Shown in pieces: positions 11,053 through 22,388 of a stretch of 64,000 nt of DNA. The notes beneath the pieces were generated by a model. That model saw only the letters and a program-made list of their open reading frames with translations, was not told the origin of the DNA and did no database searches. This DNA is from Chara braunii (taxonomy: Eukaryota > Streptophyta > Charophyceae > Charales > Characeae), in contig BFEA01000037.1 in assembly GCA_003427395.1 (NCBI GenBank), forward strand, positions 4,610,666 to 4,674,665. The letters are read 5' to 3'. Each line of letters opens with the position of its first letter. Position 1 is the stretch's first letter. A program made the position numbers and the translations under genes.

Positions 11053-11538
11053 CTACCGACTCGGCTGGCGGTTGTGCTCTCCTCCACTGCTCCAGCCCGT
11101 GCTAAGACCGAGTTTGTGCATCGCTGGCCTCGAATTCGCCCCCGAGTCTCGGTCCAGCTCCTGCTGCTCTCTCTCAGTTGTGCTCGTGGAAGTTTTTTCC
11201 TCGTGGTAAGTGACCGTAACCTTCAGGGCCACGGTCACTCCATCCCACCTGCACCTCCGCCCAGCTCGATTGCGAGCCTCAGTAACCACGCCCTGAACTT
11301 TCTCGTCTTCCCTCATCTCTCGCTCCTTTCCCCCGTAGACATTAATCTTTAGTCTAGCCTGCCCATCACCTTTATTGTAGCTGAGACAGGCGTCCACCGT
11401 AGCTCCTTCTTCACGCATAGGCTCCCAGCTCCAGTAAAACCTTAAATGGCCTGGCCTACAACCAAAAAGCCCATTGCTTCGCGCCATAGCCAAGTTTCGC
11501 ACAACGTCAGTCTGCCAACCTCGAACAACACACCACAC
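11053..11538 (-). CDS. LTR ORF L1, conserved in three LTRs
   Basis: A 161-codon open frame on the coding strand, about 1.3 kb inside the LTR. It contains HLRFYWSWEPM, ARLKINVYGGKEREMREDEK, a helical VVTEARNRAGRRC and a strand ALKVTVTYHEE, then an Arg/Ser-rich tail. The 5' LTR of element A has it at about 29960-30540, split by a stop or frameshift, and the LTR of element B has a 156-codon version at 51313-51783 (KLKINVEEAREEEMR, ITEAKDRAKRRC, MRVTVTYHEAET). The distance to the LTR end is nearly the same (1338 and 1258 bp). No named domain recognised. It may be a distant relative of the leader modules. Confidence 0.6.
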   Translation of the reverse strand: MWCVVRGWQTDVVRNLAMARSNGLFGCRPGHLRFYWSWEPMREEGATVDACLSYNKGDGQARLKINVYGGKEREMREDEKVQGVVTEARNRAGRRCRWDGVTVALKVTVTYHEEKTSTSTTEREQQELDRDSGANSRPAMHKLGLSTGWSSGGEHNRQPSR

Positions 11539-12255
11539 TACGCTTCACTTCTCCTCGAGCTTCCAGTGCAGACGGGTTACCACTAAGCAGCTTAGTCGTA
11601 GGCAGTGTCCCGACTCTCAGAAAGTGAGGGGCGCGTCTGACTCTCATCGACTAATCAATAACCAGTAACTCGCTCCCCTTTTCTTTTTATAGGACCGCTA
11701 CTCACCACGATCCCCGCGTTCTAAACGAAGACTTCAAGTAATTCTCCTTTTTAATCCTTCACATCAATAATTCATAGTTTTGAAAAGAAATATTAAGATA
11801 AAATAAATCCAAATAATTTGAGAAAAATAGAAGATCGAAACCCAAGGATCGGAGCACGAACTGAACTCCCTACGCTACTATCAATCACCGATCCTCGTGA
11901 TGTGACCACAGGTTGAAAGCATGGTCCCATAACGGGATACAGATGGGCACACCCTTCTCTTCAAAACACGCCGTCGGTCTATTCCTATTGGGTGACCGTG
12001 TTCGATGGTACGGAGGGGGCTTATGACCTTCCACGAGAAGTGATAAGCCTCCTACCGATGCGGCCACAGGTTGCCCCTCTTTTGGGGTCTTATTGGGCGA
12101 CACTCAGCCAAATAGGTCAGCCACAGTGAAAAGCGAAGGGTCGGGCCAATTTGGGTCATCGGACGACAATCACAGTCCGAAATTGAACCGTTAGTTTCGC
12201 CACGAAGTGACAGAAAGCCGAAAGAGGGAGCCGCGTCTGACGAATCAGCTAATAA

Positions 12256-12258
12256 GAA

Positions 12259-12317
<59 letters not shown>
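12256..12317. repeat. (TAA)n microsatellite, empty insertion site
   Basis: AAT repeats inside the LTR. At the matching place in the other LTR a hAT-like element has inserted (31161-32883), so this is the empty-site reference. Confidence 0.95.
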
Positions 12318-12320
<3 letters not shown>

Positions 12321-12876
12321 TAAGAAAAGTTAGGAAATTTTAACACCACAGTGACCTGAAGCTGCTGGATCTTCCCGAACTAAGGCGAAGGTTCAAATCT
12401 AAGCACAGATCTGACGCTTGACTTTCTTTTCACGTTTTTTTTTCTTTTCTTTCTTTTGCCTTGCTTAGTCCTCTTCTGCTTGATAGTGATAACAACCTCA
12501 TTCATCTAACCCATAACCTGGTTAGAGGGCACTCTGCGCGCAGTAGAAAAGACCGCGCCTGTCCCTCTACCTTTGCGTCCCTTGGCGAGCCCAACGGCTA
12601 CCACGGCCACAGGCCGGTAGTGCTCTGTTGTACAGCAGGGCACCGAGTCTGCGTGGACCAATGGAAAGTCCTGTAGTGCAACTACTTTTTGCCATTGGTA
12701 GCGCCGACTGGACCGATTCCGCAACCGTGCACAACCCGACTGACCATGGTACGCCGTGAGCATGGTAGTGGGAATTCCTAGGTGGACAATCCGATACCAC
12801 ACCTACAGGACTCTGAACACCTCTGGGCAGGGAGTCAGGTACGCAGCGGAGGGCCAGGATACCGCGCCCTACGACA

Positions 12877-12893
12877 TGATACCAAACCCCCGC
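12877..12893 (-). promoter_or_regulatory. Candidate polypurine tract next to 3' LTR
   Basis: On the minus strand GCGGGGGTTTGGTATCA abuts the TGTCG start of the LTR. Element B has GCGGGGGTTTGGTATTA at the same place (53042-53058). The G-run is followed by a TTTGGTAT extension, so this is not a clean polypurine tract. GGTTTGGTAT recurs in three tail repeats around 14000-14150. Confidence 0.5.
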
Positions 12894-13193
12894 CCAGCGT
12901 CCACGCTGGGCCACAAACAAAGTGAGCAGTTAGTATAAAGCAACTGAATCGAAGACCTATTCATTCATTCCTGCAACAATTAATAGCGAAGTCCTCGGTG
13001 TAATTTTGCGCTGGCTGTAGACTCGTGTTTTCACAACGCCGCGCTCCTCTCTCTTTCCATTGTGTAGTTCTGCTCAACCTGCGCAGCTACTTCCTTCTCC
13101 CTTTTCTAATAGTGCATCTCTTACTTTCACGGTTCTCCCTCTATCTCGAACTTCCATAGTTGTACGTCTTTTTACCCCCGACTCTTTTACACC

Positions 13194-13655
13194 ATGTCTG
13201 AAGCACGCCATGGACAGGGAAGAGGGAGAGGCGATAGGGGAGGAAAAACTCGTGAAGAGCCACCGATTCGCACACGGCGTGAATATAGTTCAGAGGAGGA
13301 GGGAGAGGAAGCGAGAGGATATGGTTCTTATATGGGGCCATGCCCTCGTCATCCTCTCGCTGGTTGGCATTAAAGAACTCCATCCCCAACAAAATTGAGT
13401 ATTATCAGAAGAAGAGAGAGGCGCGGTACGACGCTCCAAGCTCCTCCTCTCCTCCATACTCGCCTAGAGCCCCTACTATACCCGAGGCAAGCAGAGCCCT
13501 AGTGTCTGTTCCATCATCCTCTATCCCATGCACGCTCTCCCTTTTCATCTTAATACCTGCACTCTTCTTTGCATCTTCTTTCTTCTTTCTCTACTTCATA
13601 TTGAATTCATGGTTATCTTTTATCTCTTGCATAAGCACGATATCCTTCCCTTGAG
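13194..13655 (+). pseudogene. Antisense ORF with RGG-rich start, element A
   Basis: On the strand opposite to gag-pol, an ATG at 13194 opens MSEARHGQGRGRGDRGGK, then an acidic SSEEEGEEARGYGS stretch, a TAA at 13371, and after a 1-base frameshift a Ser/Pro-rich part (PPYSPRAPTIP, ASRALV) ending near 13650. Element B carries the same protein at 53357-53905. Over 27 aligned codons (13212-13292) I count 13 synonymous and 5 nonsynonymous differences, so the plus frame was under protein-level constraint. RGG-rich segments often bind RNA. Antisense ORFs between pol and the 3' LTR are known from some plant Tat-lineage elements; this may be an analogue, but I recognise no homology. Confidence 0.65.
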
Positions 13656-13983
13656 CTTCGGAGTCTTCCCCTTACCTTAATTTCTCAGTCTATTTCATAC
13701 TTCAAAGCGTCACTGGCTTAAGAGTTTGAATACCTTGAGGCCGGGGATGTAGGTTCCTTGTGAACCAGACCGCTCTGTAGGCCACCGAATAAAATTTACG
13801 AAGGATTACTTCTTAGTTTTTTCATCTGCAATTTGGCTTTGACTTTCTGTTGTCGTCAAATCTGAATTTCTACTTGACCTTTTTCAGAAGAGAGGTTACC
13901 TCATTTTTCATTTTTTATAGTGTTTCCAGGAATATCGTCAAATTGAATCTGGCGTTAGCACTATGGACACTCACTGTCGGCAG

Positions 13984-14160
13984 TATCATGGGTAAGTCAT
14001 ACCAAACCCTTTCCTCTTTCTTTGGCCTGAGTGAGATGTCTTCTCAAGTTCTCGAGCAAACCAGGGGATACCAAACCTTATTCTTTTTCTCCGGCCTAAG
14101 CGAGGTGTGCCCTCAACTTCTCAGACAAATGAAGGGGGATACCAAACCCCTTTTCTTTTC
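13984..14160. repeat. 70-bp degenerate tandem repeat with PPT-like motif
   Basis: Three units share ATACCAAACC, a T/C-rich run with GGCC and AACTTCTC. The first motif is at about 14000 and the others follow at roughly 70-bp steps. ATACCAAACCCC is also the sequence adjoining the LTR (12879-12890). Element B has the same array at about 54228-54385. Confidence 0.7.
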
Positions 14161-15789
14161 TCTGGCCGTAGAGTTTCAGAAGAGTCTGCATGATCCTGCA
14201 AAACAGCAATTCCACAACCTTCCAAATATATCCTCAACATACAGACTTTCTGACAGACAATCACCACGCAGTAATTAAACAAAATAACCCAAAAGTTATT
14301 GATTGCTTTGGTTTTGACCCACCACTGGCGAGGAATGACAGACCTTCTGTCAGTCTGGCATACCTTATTCGGCCCGCCTCAAGCCAGGACCAATCAGACC
14401 ATTTGTCTTGACGACCCCTTTAACCTGCCTTCAGGTTAGGACCACCATATCTAGTACTCGAGTATAGTGACCCTTTAGCACTCTCGCCAAGACACCCGGA
14501 CTATAGTGGGTTTGGTCACCCTATAATAGTAGACCACCCGTTAGTCAAACTGTCCATATTCATATCTCACCACTGTGGTCGGGGACCGCTCACCTACCAG
14601 TTCTTGGCCTAGGGCGTTGGCTGCCTTGCCCTGACTTTTGAACGTGGGACCGGTCTAACCACGGTTTTAGGCTCTGGCGAACCTCACTGGATTGCAACCT
14701 CTGACTATGGTAGGGTTCCAACTGATCTCTTTTGACCTCACAGACCAGATTCCTAGAGTCTTAGCCTCAGTCAACTACGGAATTCGACACTCACGTAGGG
14801 GACCTGCTGTCCCTGCCAGATTGCAACCTACTGCGGTAAGGCTCTGGCTGACCCTGACAATCAATGCATCTTTAGGTTAGAGAAGAAAATCCCAGGCACA
14901 GACAGCCAAACAAACATCTCATGCCCACAGTTAGTCAGTCCATGCCCCAGATAACAGGACAGACATTTCTCAAGAGATGTCCCTTCAGTCTCAAGAGGCA
15001 CTGAACAACAACAAACGACAGCCGACAATGCACTTTCTAAAGAACTCCCTTCAGCCTAAGGAAACGCAAAGTGCTGATCCCAGAGAGGTCCCTTCCCTCA
15101 TCTGAGAATACTCCCAAGAGACCTCCCGTCAGTCTCCAGGAAGTATAGAAATATTGACTCCAAAGAGGTCTCTTCCCTCATCTCGGATAAAAAACAGACA
15201 ACTTAGTCAAGAAACACGAAGTCCCCATGCCGACAACTCTCTGGTCAAGCAAGGCTGAACTTCTTTATGCCTATCTTCTTGACAACTCTCTTGGACGGAC
15301 AATTTAGTCAGAAGACACGAAGTCCCTCTACTGATAACTTTCTAGTCAGATAGAGCTGAACTTCTTTATGCCCGTCAGATTTTCTCTTTATCACGAAATT
15401 GATGATGGTTACTCTTTGATATGCCACGACCACGAGTTCTGTAAACTTAACATCATTGCAACTGCTTCTCACAGTTGTCCCCTACTCAGGGATCTGGTGC
15501 TCGTGGATCAACTGCGGCTCGATATTTATGACACTTTTATCTCATAGTCTCTGTCACTTATATCAGCTCAGGTGCAGAAACGAATATAGATCATCTGAAG
15601 ATCTTTCTCTAGTCTCTCGTGTCATAAGTTGATAAGCTGAAAATTGACATACTGAATTGACAATGCAAAAGTAGTTAAAGTCTGTTGAAATTTTGTCTTT
15701 GTTGTGTCTCTCGGTCTCACTATACTCCTCTCATTTTTCTGAAGCAGTTCTTTTACCGGATGGTTGAATTTTCCCCCCTTCTTTACAAT
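14160..15789. other. Tail of element A between integrase and the repeats
   Basis: Noncoding as far as I can see and collinear with 54390-55960 of element B. It contains a degenerate repeat of about 110 bp (GACACGAAGTCC ... CTGAACTTCTTTATGCC) at about 15200-15385, also present in element B, and several CCCTTC(A/G)GTCTC-type short repeats at 14960-15180. Confidence 0.5.
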
Positions 15790-16960
15790 CATTGTAAGGA
15801 CCAGGTCAGGGTCTCTGAAGATGAACTTACAAAGTCTTGACCCTGATACTATATCATGAACTCTTGAACCATCTATCTCTGATATCTAATAAACTTTATC
15901 TTCTGCTTCGCCTGTAATTCTGTAGGGACCGAACTATCTGGATTCCAATCGTTTAGTCCACCGGGTCTCAAAGGAATTGTCAAATAGGAGGACAACGTCA
16001 CCAACCTTCAATTTCTCTTTTCTTATATATCTCTTTTTGTTTCATCTCTCTTGATCTGATAGTCAGCTAATTGCCATTCTCTCTGCAACATCCATTACTG
16101 TCTGGTCAACCTCTGATATCTGCCTCATTCTGATCTGAAGAAGTTCTGAGATAGAGTACTATCTATCACTCTCTTGACCTAACAATGTTTTAATTATACT
16201 CTCAATAGGGAGAGTGACATACCGTTCATACTACAAAGTGAATGGAGCATAATCTGTGGTTCTCTTGATAGTGATGTTGTAAGCATAAACTGCAGCTTTG
16301 AGTACTTTCGGCCAATTACTGAGGTTTCCTTCACAACATTTAGCCAATGAATCTTTCAGCGTTTTGTGACCTCTCTCGACAGGTATGTTTGCTTGAGGAT
16401 GATAGGTGGTTACATTTTGAATTATAACACCCAGTCTGAGAGTGGTTCTTCTTACGATCTTATTCCTGAATTCAGATCCTCTGTCTGAAACAAACTCTCT
16501 GATAAAGGGGTATCTGAGATAAACTTCCTTTATTTAGTCAGTCACTTGCTCGGTTGTCTTCCTCTTCAGAGTCTTTGCCTCAACATATCCTGAAAAATTA
16601 TCTTTCATGTTCAATATGTATCTCATACCACCCTTGCCTAGGGGCATGGTGGTGAGGTCCAAGTGGACTCGATTGTCTGGCTCTACTAGGATAGTGGGAA
16701 ATAAAGGTTCGATCATCCTATTTGTAAGACCTCTTCTGACACAACACACAAAACCAGAAATCGAGTTTAACGGTCTTAGAGAAGGTTGCTACAACAACCC
16801 TATGACCACCAATAACCCCTCGTGTAAAATAACAATTATTTCGAGTCGTCTTTCTTTTCCACAAACCACCCTTAATGGAGGCACCCCTCCATTGCCATCC
16901 ACAAAGAGGTGACATCTCTTAATCCTGAACTTTTTCCTTGAATTTTTGCAGTAATATTCC
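15790..16960 (-). pseudogene. Integrase, element A (decayed)
   Basis: Minus strand. The N-terminal zinc-binding part is damaged: the histidine side is present (GGHRVVVATFSKT) but about a dozen residues before CVLCQKR, present in element B, are missing, so one Cys of the HHCC site is lost. The core keeps VHLDLTTMPLGKGGMRY (first Asp), FVSDRGSEF (second Asp) and NIPVERGHKTL (Glu). The C-terminal part reads LKVGDVVLLFDNSFETRWTK and ends near SRLCKFIFRDPDLV. Stops and frameshifts are scattered throughout. Integrase follows RNase H, the Ty3/gypsy order. Confidence 0.88.
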
Positions 16961-17329
16961 TTTAATCATTCTTTTTCCATCTTCTTCTTCTCTTGATAAA
17001 TCTCATCATATTCTTCAAAGATGAATGATATCTCTTCCTCTTTCTTCTCACCCTCTTCTTTATTTTTTGAACCGGAGTTTTTTCTGGTTCATGAGCAGCC
17101 ACAACAAACATTTTGTTTTTCCTCTTCTTCATTTTCAATGATTAATTCATAGACATAAGCATCAAAGATTTCTCTTCAACTGTCTCTCTTTTCAGGTCAT
17201 AGGGTCCATTTATAGGAACTAAGAACCCTATAGTCTTCATCATCGTCCTCATTCCTGAAATTATCAATATAGGCAGATTCTTCAATTGACCCATCAACAT
17301 TCTCTTCTTCTTCTTTCCTCCATTTAATT

Positions 17330-17740
17330 CTGCTTAAACTATCCGCCCGATTATTTTCAGTAGGGATATTTTCCAGTTTAAAATCAAAAGTTCAGATAAA
17401 GGCAATCCACCAACTTACTATTGGATCTACTTGTTGATGCTTTTTAATAGCACCTATCACAACAGATGCATCAGTTCTCATGATGAACCTCCTCCCGAGT
17501 ACATAGTGCCTGAAGCACCTGAGACAATGGTTGATTGCTAGTCACTCTTTTCTAAACTGGTGTAGTCTCTTTCTGTAGAGTTAAGAGTTCTACTCTTAAA
17601 TCTCAGGGGTCTCTCTTTTTCATTCCCATCTTTTTGAATAAGCACACCACTAAGAGTTACTGGTCCCCCATCTGCCTCGATGATGAAGGGTCTCCTCTCC
17701 TCATCATCGTAAAAAGGCACTCCCAACACTACACCTTCAT
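17330..17740 (-). pseudogene. RNase H, element A (decayed)
   Basis: Minus strand: GVPFYDDEERRPFIIEADGG (the Asp of the first catalytic position in EAD), GVLIQKDG, RPLRFKSRTLNSTERDY, then a frameshift, and further on the end corresponding to NRADGLS. It degrades the RNA strand during reverse transcription. It is followed downstream by about 350 bp of acidic linker before integrase, as in element B. Confidence 0.85.
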
Positions 17741-17839
17741 TTTTAATTTTTCTTGTAGAGTTTCTGCAACAATGTGTCTTTTCTTAGTGCAAGATAAGTC
17801 AACCCATTGTCTCACAATCTCTCTTAGAGGTTCTACAAG

Positions 17840-18640
17840 GGTAGCAAAATGAGAAATGAAAATCCTTCAGAACCCACAGACACCCAAGAAGCTTCTGACG
17901 TCTGTCACTCGTTTGAGAGGCAAAAGTCAGTTCAAAATTATATCTATCTTCTTGGGGTCAGGGCTCCTACCATTGGAGAAGCATCTAAAGCCAAAGATGG
18001 TTACCTCTGCTTGAAAGAGGAGGGACTTTGGCGCACTGGCAGTCAGATTGTATTTCAGAAGTCTCTTTAAGACCAGCTTTACTCCTTCAGCATATTCTCA
18101 GACGAACTTTCTGACTTCATCAGCGACCAAAGTCTCATCTCTTATTATGAGTCTTTTCACAGGATTATCATCAATACAAGGATTGATTATCTCATGAGAG
18201 ATGTCCTGTATGACTTGGATCATATCCCTTTGAACCACTGTCACGCCATTGGTCCAACCTTGAGGTACCACGCACATCAATGAGCCCTCTTGGCGTGTGC
18301 ATGACGGTCATCGGTCGGTTGGTGGGATCAATGAGAAACTGATTATAGCCAGAATACAAATAAACTAAAGAATAAATGCATCGACCAGCAAAGGATTCAA
18401 AAAGGAGATCAGCATTAGGAAGGCTACCTGCATCACGTATCGTTATTGAATTGAGCTTCTGAAGTTTTTGTATCCATCTTAATCCAACCCCTGATTTCCA
18501 AAAACAAAACCCGTAATTAGAGACAATCTTCTTATCAAGACACTTCACCACCTCTGCCTCTTCCTTCTGGGATACTTGGTTGGTCTATCATTCCATGAAA
18601 TATGTTCAACTGTCCAAATTTTTGTCATCTTAATCATATT
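17840..18640 (-). pseudogene. Reverse transcriptase, element A (decayed)
   Basis: Minus strand: GLRWIQKLQKLNSITIRDAG, LPNADLL, RCIYSLVYLYSGYNQF, RPMTVMHTPRGLI, then VVPQGWTNGVTVVQRDMIQ and INPCIDDNPVK. The motif-A aspartate (LIDLYSGYDQF in element B) is Tyr here, and the YIDD box is CIDD, so this copy could not polymerise. A frameshift separates the two blocks near 18270. The thumb and connection follow at 17860-18100. Confidence 0.88.
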
Positions 18641-18967
18641 CACGTCCAACCGCCCGCTCACCTCATCATTAAAGGAGAAACCAGAGAACTCTTGACACAT
18701 CTTGAATATATATTATTTCTCTTTAGACAAGATTAACTGATTTGAACCTATCTTCATCGTGTCAAACCTTTCTCTGGTGACTCTACTACTCAATTTTGCA
18801 GATTTTCTTAATACTTAATAATGCTCATTTCTTTCTCCAGTGCTTCATCATAATCATTTTCAATTAGGACTGCCACCGGGTTCTTTTTTACCCCATTGGG
18901 TTTGTATTTTTTATTTGACCCAGTGACTATTTTCTTAAAAAATGATGAGTTGATGCAAATTTTAATT

Positions 18968-19620
18968 TCATTTTTTCACTCTTAGCAGTTTTAACAGCCT
19001 TCTTAAATGCTTCAATCTGTCCATTTTCATCTTTGAGCTTGCCAAAACTTTCATCATCTTTGAAATCTGATTAATATCAACTGAGACTTCCTCCTTTGAC
19101 TCTTGCTTGTCTTTTTCTTTTATCTTCATAATCTTCTCAATAAATTTTTCCGTTCTGATTGAGTTAGCTGATACCTTATACTTATAACGATGAGAAGGGC
19201 ATACCATAAATGTATGTTTCTGTGCAGTCTCTGGATCTTGCAAACCAATCCAGGACGACCCTTCATGATTGAAGAACTGGACAACTTTCATCCTGTGCAA
19301 AAACGAAGTGTCCATAATACAATCATGGTCTAGATATGGTACCACAAATCCTAACAGTTCGACTGAAATCATCTTAACCTTGATGGGCAAATTGTCAATG
19401 AATCCAACCACAAAGAGTTTTTCAGCAATATTACTTAGTATTTGCTTCGTGGGCCTATCAATGGTCACGTTGCGGACTTCCATTGCCTTCTAAGAGATAA
19501 GTATCATTTCCGCCCAAGAGTCCGCTAAGGCTCGGATTTTTACATGATTAATGTAGATAGTTAAATACCCACATCCCATGGTTGCGAATTTCATCTTACA
19601 TTAAGGTAAGGTCCTGTTGA
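18968..19620 (-). pseudogene. Aspartic protease region, element A
   Basis: Minus strand. The active-site stretch reads ALADSWAEMILIS followed by a stop; the family consensus would be a DSG triad, so Gly is Trp. Downstream are QILSNIAEKLFVVGFIDNLP, VPYLDHDCIMDTSFLHRM (the LG of ILGxxFL is lost) and a long charged linker with DINQISKMMKVLA. Element B has the same arrangement. The enzyme would release Gag and Pol products from the polyprotein. Confidence 0.82.
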
Positions 19621-19849
19621 CTTGGTTGGGGAAGACTGGTCCCAGGTAATTAACTTACATCCTTTTTTTTTCAATTAACTTCTTGAGTTCCTCTCTCAAC
19701 TTTGGTGCTAACGTCATTGCCTCTTTGAAAGACAAAGTCAGTTTTGTTTCTTCTAACATTTTTGTAATTGCATCTGTACTTGCAGTTTCATCTTCCAACT
19801 CACTCTTGATGATACATTTTTTCTTTTTCCCTTGCTCACTCTTTTTAGA

Positions 19850-21343
19850 TTATGGGTGTAGTTCTTGATCATCAAGAATGTCAATTAGAGTCTCTTCGGT
19901 CTTTTTTATCTTCCTTTCCTCTATCATTTGTGGCGTAAAGCGTGCTTGAAGATTTCTCACTTCTCCAAACATTGAACTGGGTTCCATGATGAGTTTCGGT
20001 GGTAGATCACCCTCAAAAGACATCATGTTGGCCGAACAGACGGGCTCGCTAGGAGAAAATGTCACCAACTCAGAAGAAATCCGAGAAGCAGAACTCTCCC
20101 CTAACGATAGTCCACTTGAAAAAACCTCACCAGACATGTCTTCCATTAAAGTTAGAGCCGTAGAGACGATTCAATCAATGAAAGAGGGTCATCGTTTTTT
20201 TGCATAAGTTCTTCAGACAATTCACCAACGAGGAAGTGAACACTCACATTGACATTTCTCTTCTTTTTTTTCTTCATCCTTTCTTCATGTTTAAGGGCAA
20301 AAAGTCTCATACCTCCAGGATGCCTGGGATCCAGTTCGTTCTATGAACTATCACAGACATGACTCATTGCATCCTTCTTAGCCACCCCACTTTTCACATC
20401 CTCTTCCAGAGGTTTACAGTAGGTGGTAGTATGACCTCCTTCACCACAGTAGTAACAGATAAAACTTTTTCTTGGACGATCATCATACTTTCTTCTCTCT
20501 CTGTTTTCTTTTCCACCATTCCTTCTATTCTTTCAAGATCTGGAGGAATCCCCTCTCTTACCATAGTCACCATCATCGTCATTATCTTCCTCATCTTCAC
20601 ATTCTGTTTTTCTTCTTCCCTTTTTCGTCCACAGCATGATTAACAAACATATAATTGACCATAACCCGTTGAATAATTTTCTCAGCATTCAAATTGTTCC
20701 CTCTGTTCATACCATTTTCGGTTTCCCAGTTTTTAGCCAGTGTACTGATCTGATTTAGTGACCACTTCTTGTGTGAGACTGTAGGCAGAGTTCTGACTAT
20801 TGTAACAATTTCATCCTACATGAGAGGGTAGTGCTGAGTTTGATTGTAAAATTAGTTAGAAAAATATGACATCTCTGAGCCTCATCCAAATATGGGATTC
20901 TCCTGGCTATTCGGATGAAAGTTTAGAGGAAGACATTGAAGGTTTCATACTTAGCTCTTATGATGTTGAGAAGATCCTTTGTGGTAGTTGAAACCGAGTC
21001 TTTCTCAAATTCTCTTTTGATTCTCTCTTTGACTTCTTCCTATGTTGTAGCCTCTTCCATCAACTCTTGAACAACCAACCTCGAGTCAGTATCACAATAA
21101 GATAGAAGGCGCTTGCTGTTTGTCTGTCCATCCATAACTGAACCCAAATAATTCATACTCATCCAGGAAATCATTTACTTGAGGTCCTCTTAAGCATGAA
21201 ATCCTCCCATCCGGTCTCTTTGCTCTCGCAATATCTGACCCTCCTTTTATTGTGTTAACTCTCTGGACCAGCTCTTGTATAACACTGATTAGGGTTTCTT
21301 CATGGGTCCCCGCGGAAGAGCTAGGTCTCCCTCGTCCAACCAT
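19850..21343 (-). pseudogene. Gag with CCHC knuckle, element A (decayed)
   Basis: Starts MVGRGRPSSSAGTHEETL at 21343, then GRISCLRGPQVNDFLDEYEL and GFSYGWTDKQ of a capsid-like domain, followed by frameshifts. A single zinc knuckle CYYCGEGGHTTTYC (C-x2-C-x4-H-x4-C) lies at about 20416-20457. After it come an acidic, Ser-rich linker (NMMSFEGDLPPKLIMEP) and the protease. It would form the particle and bind element RNA. The start was chosen because element B begins at the same codon. Confidence 0.85.
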
Positions 21344-21584
21344 TTTGACTATAAACTTCCCCGATACTTTCTTATCTTTCTTCTGTCACTTTTGTCTTCT
21401 CCTCTCTTATTTTTCAATCTCTTACTCTTCATGCAAGGAATGCAGGTTCGTTTATCTCTTTTCTTGTTTGCTTTACCCCTTGCGAGTTTTGTACGTAGAG
21501 AGTGTAGGCAATAATAGACCGAGTAGTGATCAAAGGCAACGCAATCCTTCTCAGCCTTCCGATGTAATCCTCAATCAGTTCTTT

Positions 21585-21875
21585 CTAATCATCGCTGTTA
21601 ATTCTTATGGCAAGAGAAACTCGTTCTCTGGAGGAGTGATATGAAACTCTCTCAATGATTCCCACTTTCACCACATTTAGTAAATAGTTGATCTCAATCT
21701 GGTCAGTGACGATTCTCAAGGCAGAGTCTCCCATCTTATCAAAGAAAGGTTGCAGAAACTCAAACTCATCCAAAGTAGAGAGACTCATGTCTGAGATCCG
21801 AAGAATCCATTCTATCTTGACTATCTCTACTTCCAATACAACCCCAAACGTTAACTATTCAACGGAACCAGACAT
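21585..21875 (-). pseudogene. Leader ORF 4, element A
   Basis: From an ATG at 21875 the minus strand reads MSGSVE, a stop in place of a coding codon, then LTFGVVLEVEIVK, LSTLDEFEFLQPFFDKMGD, INYLLNVVKVG and RRINSD-type end. Element B has an uninterrupted 96-codon version at 62159-62449. The start is 21 nt after the stop of leader ORF 3 in both elements. Next, element B has a further ORF (leader ORF 5); here about 100 bp is deleted so that KELIEDYIGRLRR follows directly after the stop. Function unknown. Confidence 0.6.
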
Positions 21876-21896
21876 TATTGATCACTATGGACAGTT

Positions 21897-22386
21897 TCAG
21901 GAGAGGTAGATCTCTCGAAGAGTGTAGTCTGAGATCTCAAACTGGTGCTTAAAACTATTTAAAAGTAAGAACTTCATCACCACCAAAAAATCACTCTCTT
22001 TTGTGTTACGTATTATGACAACAACTTCTAGGAGAGGTAACCAATCTCTCTTTTCGTCAAAGTCATCAGTAGTTAAGAAGCAAGGGAGTCTCAAATTGCC
22101 TTATTCCTTCTCCCAAAGTTACTTTTCCCCGTAAGTTTTCCAACCACTTTTTTGTCTTTATAAGACTAATATAAACTCTCAACCGATATTCCAAATAATC
22201 AACTTTCTTCTCTAGGCATGCTGGAACGTAAATTCTCACAGTCAGGCTGCCGGTGTTCAGAAACTTAACCACTGGAATGTGAAATATTATTTGTCCTCTT
22301 GCACATGTCTCATACCTCAGAATTGCAAACGGAGTCACCTCATAAAGTCTACCTCTCACAACAGTTATCCTTGTTGTTAAGAGCAT
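21897..22386 (-). pseudogene. Leader ORF 3, reiterated module
   Basis: The start ATG at 22386 overlaps the stop of leader ORF 2 (TAATG). It reads ITVVRGRLYEVTPFAILRYE, IFHIPVVKFLNTGSLTVRIY, VPACLEKKVDYLEY, IKTKKWLENL, then after a frameshift KRDWLPLLEVVVI and YTLREIYLS. Element B has an open 158-codon version (62471-62947). In the 18 codons of IPVVKF..VRIY the two elements differ at 8 synonymous and 2 nonsynonymous codons, so the protein was constrained. No known domain. Confidence 0.65.
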
Positions 22387-22388
22387 TA

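Larger units (their letters stand above)
4249..12876 (-). repeat. 3' LTR of element A (7.6 kb plus a 981-bp insertion)
   Basis: Starts TGTC at 4249 and ends ACGACA at 12876; on the coding strand it therefore reads TGTCGT...GACA. The left 200 bases match 24093 onward at about 90 percent. The right end was placed where the second LTR copy (33440) stops matching, while element B continues into the same tail sequence. It holds a 981-bp TIR element at 8977-9957 that the other LTR lacks. Without that and its target duplication it is about 7.6 kb. Several minus-strand ORF remnants lie inside it. Confidence 0.85.

Noticed and set aside
10842-11105. Arg-Glu or Ser-Leu repeat proteins
   Set aside because: Translation of the (CT)n microsatellite; the same at 29731-29988 and 3772-4218.
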